Positions 60,526 to 64,000 of a stretch of 64,000 nt of DNA are shown here, piece after piece; position 1 is the first letter of the stretch, and each line of letters opens with the position of its first letter. Origin of the DNA: Pyronema omphalodes (taxonomy: Eukaryota; Ascomycota; Pezizomycetes; Pezizales; Pyronemataceae); the NCBI GenBank assembly GCA_024516155.1, contig JAJJXM010000031.1, positions 248,001-312,000 on the forward strand, written 5' to 3'. The notes beneath the pieces are model-generated. The model was not told where the DNA came from, made no database searches, and was given only the letters and a program-made list of their open reading frames with translations. The position numbers were made by a program, and so were the translations under genes.

Positions 60526-61480
60526 ATGCGGAGCTCTTTCTTTACAGCTTTCGCGCTGCTCGCGCTCTCATCGTTTTCCGTCGCGACCCCCCACCAAGAC
60601 CTAGTTCAGAGAGATGTTGTCGTTCCTAGACAAAGTTTGCTCCTCTGCATCTGTTATCGCTGTAACCCACTGACTGACCTTGTCACCTGGTAGACATCGC
60701 GCGACCAACAGCCGGAGAAGGAGAGGCCATAGTAGGAGACTCCAGTCCGATATCGACAGCAGACGAACCCTCGGCAACAGGCAAAGAGTCAGGAAGTGGA
60801 AAAGCCTCTGGCTCGGGAAAATCGGGATCGAAAACTATCAAGATTCCCACTGATGCTCAAGTCGGTGGTATCGCCATTATCACACCTAATGTCTATGAAC
60901 AGTTTCCTTTCTATAAGGATACCGACTTTGTCACTTTCGAATGGAATTACACCAGTTTGATTGTCACCCCGACTGCCTTGAATGTTGTTGCGGTTGCTGG
61001 AAATAATGATTACACTATCGCGGCAAACATCTCGGCTCAGCAAACCAAAGTTATTTGGGATGTGGCGGCGTACAATGCAAAGGCTACTATGAGGACTCCG
61101 ACGTATGTAATATGTTGCCATGGTTCCTGTCGGGTTTCTAACCAATAACAGTGAGAAATACACTCTTAAAATTTGGGACGCATCGAAGCCCTCTAACGCT
61201 GCTCCTTCGCCCGGATACCTTGCTCCATACTCTGGCACAGCCTTCGGAATCTACCAACCCAAGCCTTACGTTCCATTCCAGAGTAAGTTGCCGTTCCAGC
61301 AGTATATCAAGTGCACTCCAACAGTATTCTAACAATAATCAAGGCTACGTCTGTATCTCTTGCCCGCCGTCGAACGATGCAAATACCAACAAAGCCCTCG
61401 CTGGAATGGGAATTATGGGTGTCATCACCGCCTCTTCGTTTGTTTGGTTTATCACGCGCCGTTTTGCGAGGTTGAACTAG
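60526..61480 (+). CDS. DUF7137-like secreted/membrane-anchored protein, 261 aa, four exons
   Basis: Exons 60526-60634, 60694-61102, 61152-61282 and 61344-61480, in phase. A signal peptide (MRSSFFTAFALLALSSFSVA) is followed by a Ser/Gly/Lys-rich linker to about residue 100. A conserved beta-rich domain then starts at GGIAIITPNVYEQFPFYKD, includes FVTFEWNYTSL and VIWDVAAYN, and continues through EKYTLKIWD. This pattern matches the fungal DUF7137 family, whose function is unknown. The C-terminus has two cysteines (CISC) and a hydrophobic segment (MGIMGVITASSFVWFI) followed by RRFARLN, so it is a single-pass type I protein exposed to the secretory lumen or cell surface. All four exons are needed, as the first ORF ends after 55 codons. 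The family name is from memory of the motif, not a search. Confidence 0.82.
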
Positions 61481-63289
61481 ACAGTACTTAAACAAAGTCC
61501 GGTGGAAGCAGAGTGTGGACAGAGTGAGGGCAATGCCATAGCCATGTCTAAGCAAAGCGGAAATAAAGCAGTAGCAAGGCGAGTGGGGGTGGAGTGGGGT
61601 TGAAAGTTTGACAATGACCGACAACGTCTGGCAAAGCTAAGCATAGTCGAGCGTGTGAAGTGGAGAATAATCTACAACACCAAGCGAATTCCAGTTTTTT
61701 TTATTTGATTTTTATCGATACCATTTGCATTTAGTTAGGGAGAGCGGTAGCATATGTTTTTTTTTTACTTTTTTTTCATGGATTACAATTTTTTTAACGA
61801 AAAAGAGAGATTGATTGTATGAAGCAAGTAGAGCGAGCGACGAATGGTGAGCGGTGAACGGCGAGTGGTGGGCTTGTGGACACTTTTATGGACATCGAGC
61901 GGGAAATACTGGGGAGGATATTGATATTGATATTGATGTTAATGTTTTTTGTATTTTTTTAATTTCAGGAGTATAGTAGGTGGATGATGCTTTTAAGGAC
62001 TTTGTTTTTCTTTCTTGTTTTATCTTTCTTGTTTTTCCTTTCTTGTTATTTCTTATTTTGTTGTCTGTTTTTTTTTTCTTCTTTTTTCTTCTTTTTTCTT
62101 TTTTTCTTCTCTTTTTTGTTCTGATGGCGTGAAATATTATGGCATCTATGGTAGATTATCAGTTAAAGTGAATATGAAAGATCTCGTGTTTTTTTGGTTT
62201 TTCAGTGTGTAAACCCGAATTTCCAAAATTCGACTAAATCCGAAGCACTATGACTGCTAGACAATGATATGGTATGGTATCTAGACTTTAGAATCAACAA
62301 AGAGGATTACGTGCCTGTGATATGATTAGTTTACACACCCCGCAACGGATTCCCTCGGATACGGAGATTATTTAGTTAACTGTTGAGTAATTTTTGACTC
62401 CAGTCCACAGCACTATCAAAGATTACATAGGAAGTGGAAGGCAATAGGCGACGGTACGGACGTTGAAAGACAGAATCGAAAAACAATACATCACTCACTT
62501 AAACTTGAACTTAAACCAAAAGGTATGGAAGAAGTCTGGATTTGTAGACTCGGCTGTAGATACCGGCTGTATCTTATCATGTCATGCGGCCGACTGATGG
62601 TTGATCTGGGTGTCTCGGGGACTGGGCTGGGTGAGAGATAAAGTTGATGCAGGTAAGATGCACATGGGATCTCACTCGTGGGGTTGGGATTGAAGGACTG
62701 AGGGACTGGTGGATGGATATGTAGGAAAGAAAGAAAGGAAATAAATAAATAGAAAGGGTTGGACGAAGCTGTGGGCCGGAAGATGTGAGTTGTATATACA
62801 TGTGCTGGGACTTTGGTTACAGCATATGGAATAGAGAATACAGAATATAGAGCCTTATTGTAGTTCACCATCAAGGCGCCTGTTACCTGTTTACTGAGTT
62901 TGTATCGTAAACTCCAGGTTGTACGCTGAAGTCATAATGACACAAACCCGACCCGGAAAAGCTCCCTAATGGTCCGAAACATTCACTGGGTATGACATGG
63001 CTAACAATGACATTTCGGATGGATGTGGCCGGTTTATCTTTTGTCTTTGGAAAAACTGACACTGGTTACTGACAACGGTGGTACCAGTGGTTCATCTGTG
63101 GTTTTGTGTGTGTATATGATGTCTCGTATGATTCGAATTCGGTATGAGAGCTATGTATAAGGCTATGTAGAAGGCTATGTAGACGCAGCTTGCAACTCGT
63201 AAGCACAATATCGAAATCTTATCTTATCTAAAGCACCATATATTTTCGAGCAAAGGTCTACAATGCCCGTCTCTTGGCGCATTGTGTTT
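61481..63289. other. Intergenic, low-complexity
   Basis: T-rich tracts (61690-61790, 62000-62120), GGCGAGTGGTG-type repeats (61845-61875) and GATATTGATATTGAT. A TCTACAATGCCCG sequence at 63258-63270 copies an inner piece of the transposon end that starts at 63290. No gene. Confidence 0.6.
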
Positions 63290-64000
63290 CTAAATGCCCG
63301 ACCGGTTTACAATGCCCGACACCCCTGCACAAAAAATGGATGACTAAGGCTCACTTGTGGCTGAAGAACACACGCGAATGAATAACACACGCGAATGGGG
63401 ACGGAAAATCTCGATACTTGACATAATCACGGTGCGATTAACAGAAAAATTTAAAATTCAATAATAATAGTATAATCTTTTTTGGTCAGCGTAATCCCCC
63501 ATGGAAGTACGCGCGGATGGAAAGCACGCGCGTAAAGGCAAGCGAATGAAGACGCGATTAAATGTAAAACCTGGATGCTAATAATTACCACGTGATCAAT
63601 TGGGGAATTTTTAATTTCGAATTCAATTTTTCTTTTATTTTATTTTATATTTGATTTATTTTTTCTACAAAGATTCGACCATGCGCACATCGTGGCCCTC
63701 TCCTCTGAAGCAAGAACACCACGCGTTACACCCGACCGGGCACTTCCAGCGCGCCCATAAATTTAGCCTGACGGGTACACTGCTTCCCCGTTATGCGCCG
63801 TAGTCTTGCTGGTCAGCCTCGCGGTTCGTTTTTCGAAGAGGGGCGGGCGACAAAGTGGTTGTCGACATGGAGATAAACGCGCTGGTCGGGAGACGTGCGC
63901 ACGGAGACATTGGCGATGAGCACTTTACGCCGCAGCTAGGCCTTAGTCATTCATTTTTTGTGCAGGGGTGTCGGGCATTGTAGACCGGTCGGGCATTTAG
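63290..64000. mobile_element. Non-autonomous DNA transposon (about 711 bp) with 61-bp terminal inverted repeats
   Basis: The left end 63290-63350 begins CTAAATGCCCGACCGG. The right end 63940-64000, reverse-complemented, is identical over 61 bp except two positions. Each arm contains two copies of AATGCCCG (subterminal transposase-site candidates). The interior has no transposase; it has CACACGCGAATG direct repeats (63370-63398), an AT-rich core (63440-63670) and a GC-richer right half. The right terminus coincides with the last base of the window, so the target duplication cannot be checked and the superfamily is unassigned. Confidence 0.88.

Overview
The window is nuclear DNA of a filamentous ascomycete (Pezizomycotina). 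The evidence is the intron style (about 50-360 nt, mostly GTAAGT/GTATGT donors, CTAAC or CTGAC branch sites, YAG acceptors), a seven-helix receptor fused to an RGS domain, a fungal DUF7137-like surface protein, and fungal forms of Slh1, eIF4G, Nse1, Got1 and profilin. The class cannot be fixed from sequence alone. Gene density is low: about 13 protein genes plus one tRNA in 64 kb, with several kilobase-scale gaps rich in simple repeats.

Layout. 1-2994: 3' half of the Slh1/ASCC3-type helicase gene, entering from the left. 2995-7829: no firm gene, but a diverged tandem duplication of about 0.54 kb whose first copy carries a 107-bp inverted-repeat insertion flanked by TTA. 7830-8473: a hidden three-exon gene for a 92-aa protein. 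9126-9199: tRNA-Val(AAC), minus. 11099-13038: a 628-aa disordered protein, minus. 13039-20094: gene-poor. 20095-21147 (probably further upstream): a divergent protein kinase, minus. 22937-23317: a possible tiny Cys-rich gene, minus. 27059-28044: profilin, five exons. 29393-29922 (minus) and 30747-31977 (plus): divergent GOT1 and NSE1. 31978-37934: repeat-rich spacer. 37935-42315: eIF4G. 43454-45802: an unrecognised four-exon membrane-anchored protein. 45803-49299: G-rich/C-rich minisatellites and a hairpin. 49300-50981: RGS-domain receptor. 51686-53260 (plus) and 54272-56653 (minus): convergent RRM protein and mitochondrial ADCK2/Cqd1-like kinase. 60526-61480: DUF7137-like secreted/membrane protein. 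63290-64000: a non-autonomous DNA transposon with 61-bp terminal inverted repeats, whose right end is the last base of the window.

The recognised genes are unconnected housekeeping functions (ribosome rescue, translation initiation, actin, Golgi traffic, SMC5/6 repair, mitochondrial lipid/quinone homeostasis) plus one receptor. I see no biosynthetic cluster, no CRISPR array and no operon-like arrangement. Most coding regions are broken by introns, so the gene models were assembled by eye from splice signals, reading-frame continuity and family resemblance. The most interesting items are the two non-autonomous DNA transposons, the tandem duplication that supplies an empty-site control for one of them, the small spliced genes missed by plain ORF calling, and the opposed G-rich/C-rich minisatellites.
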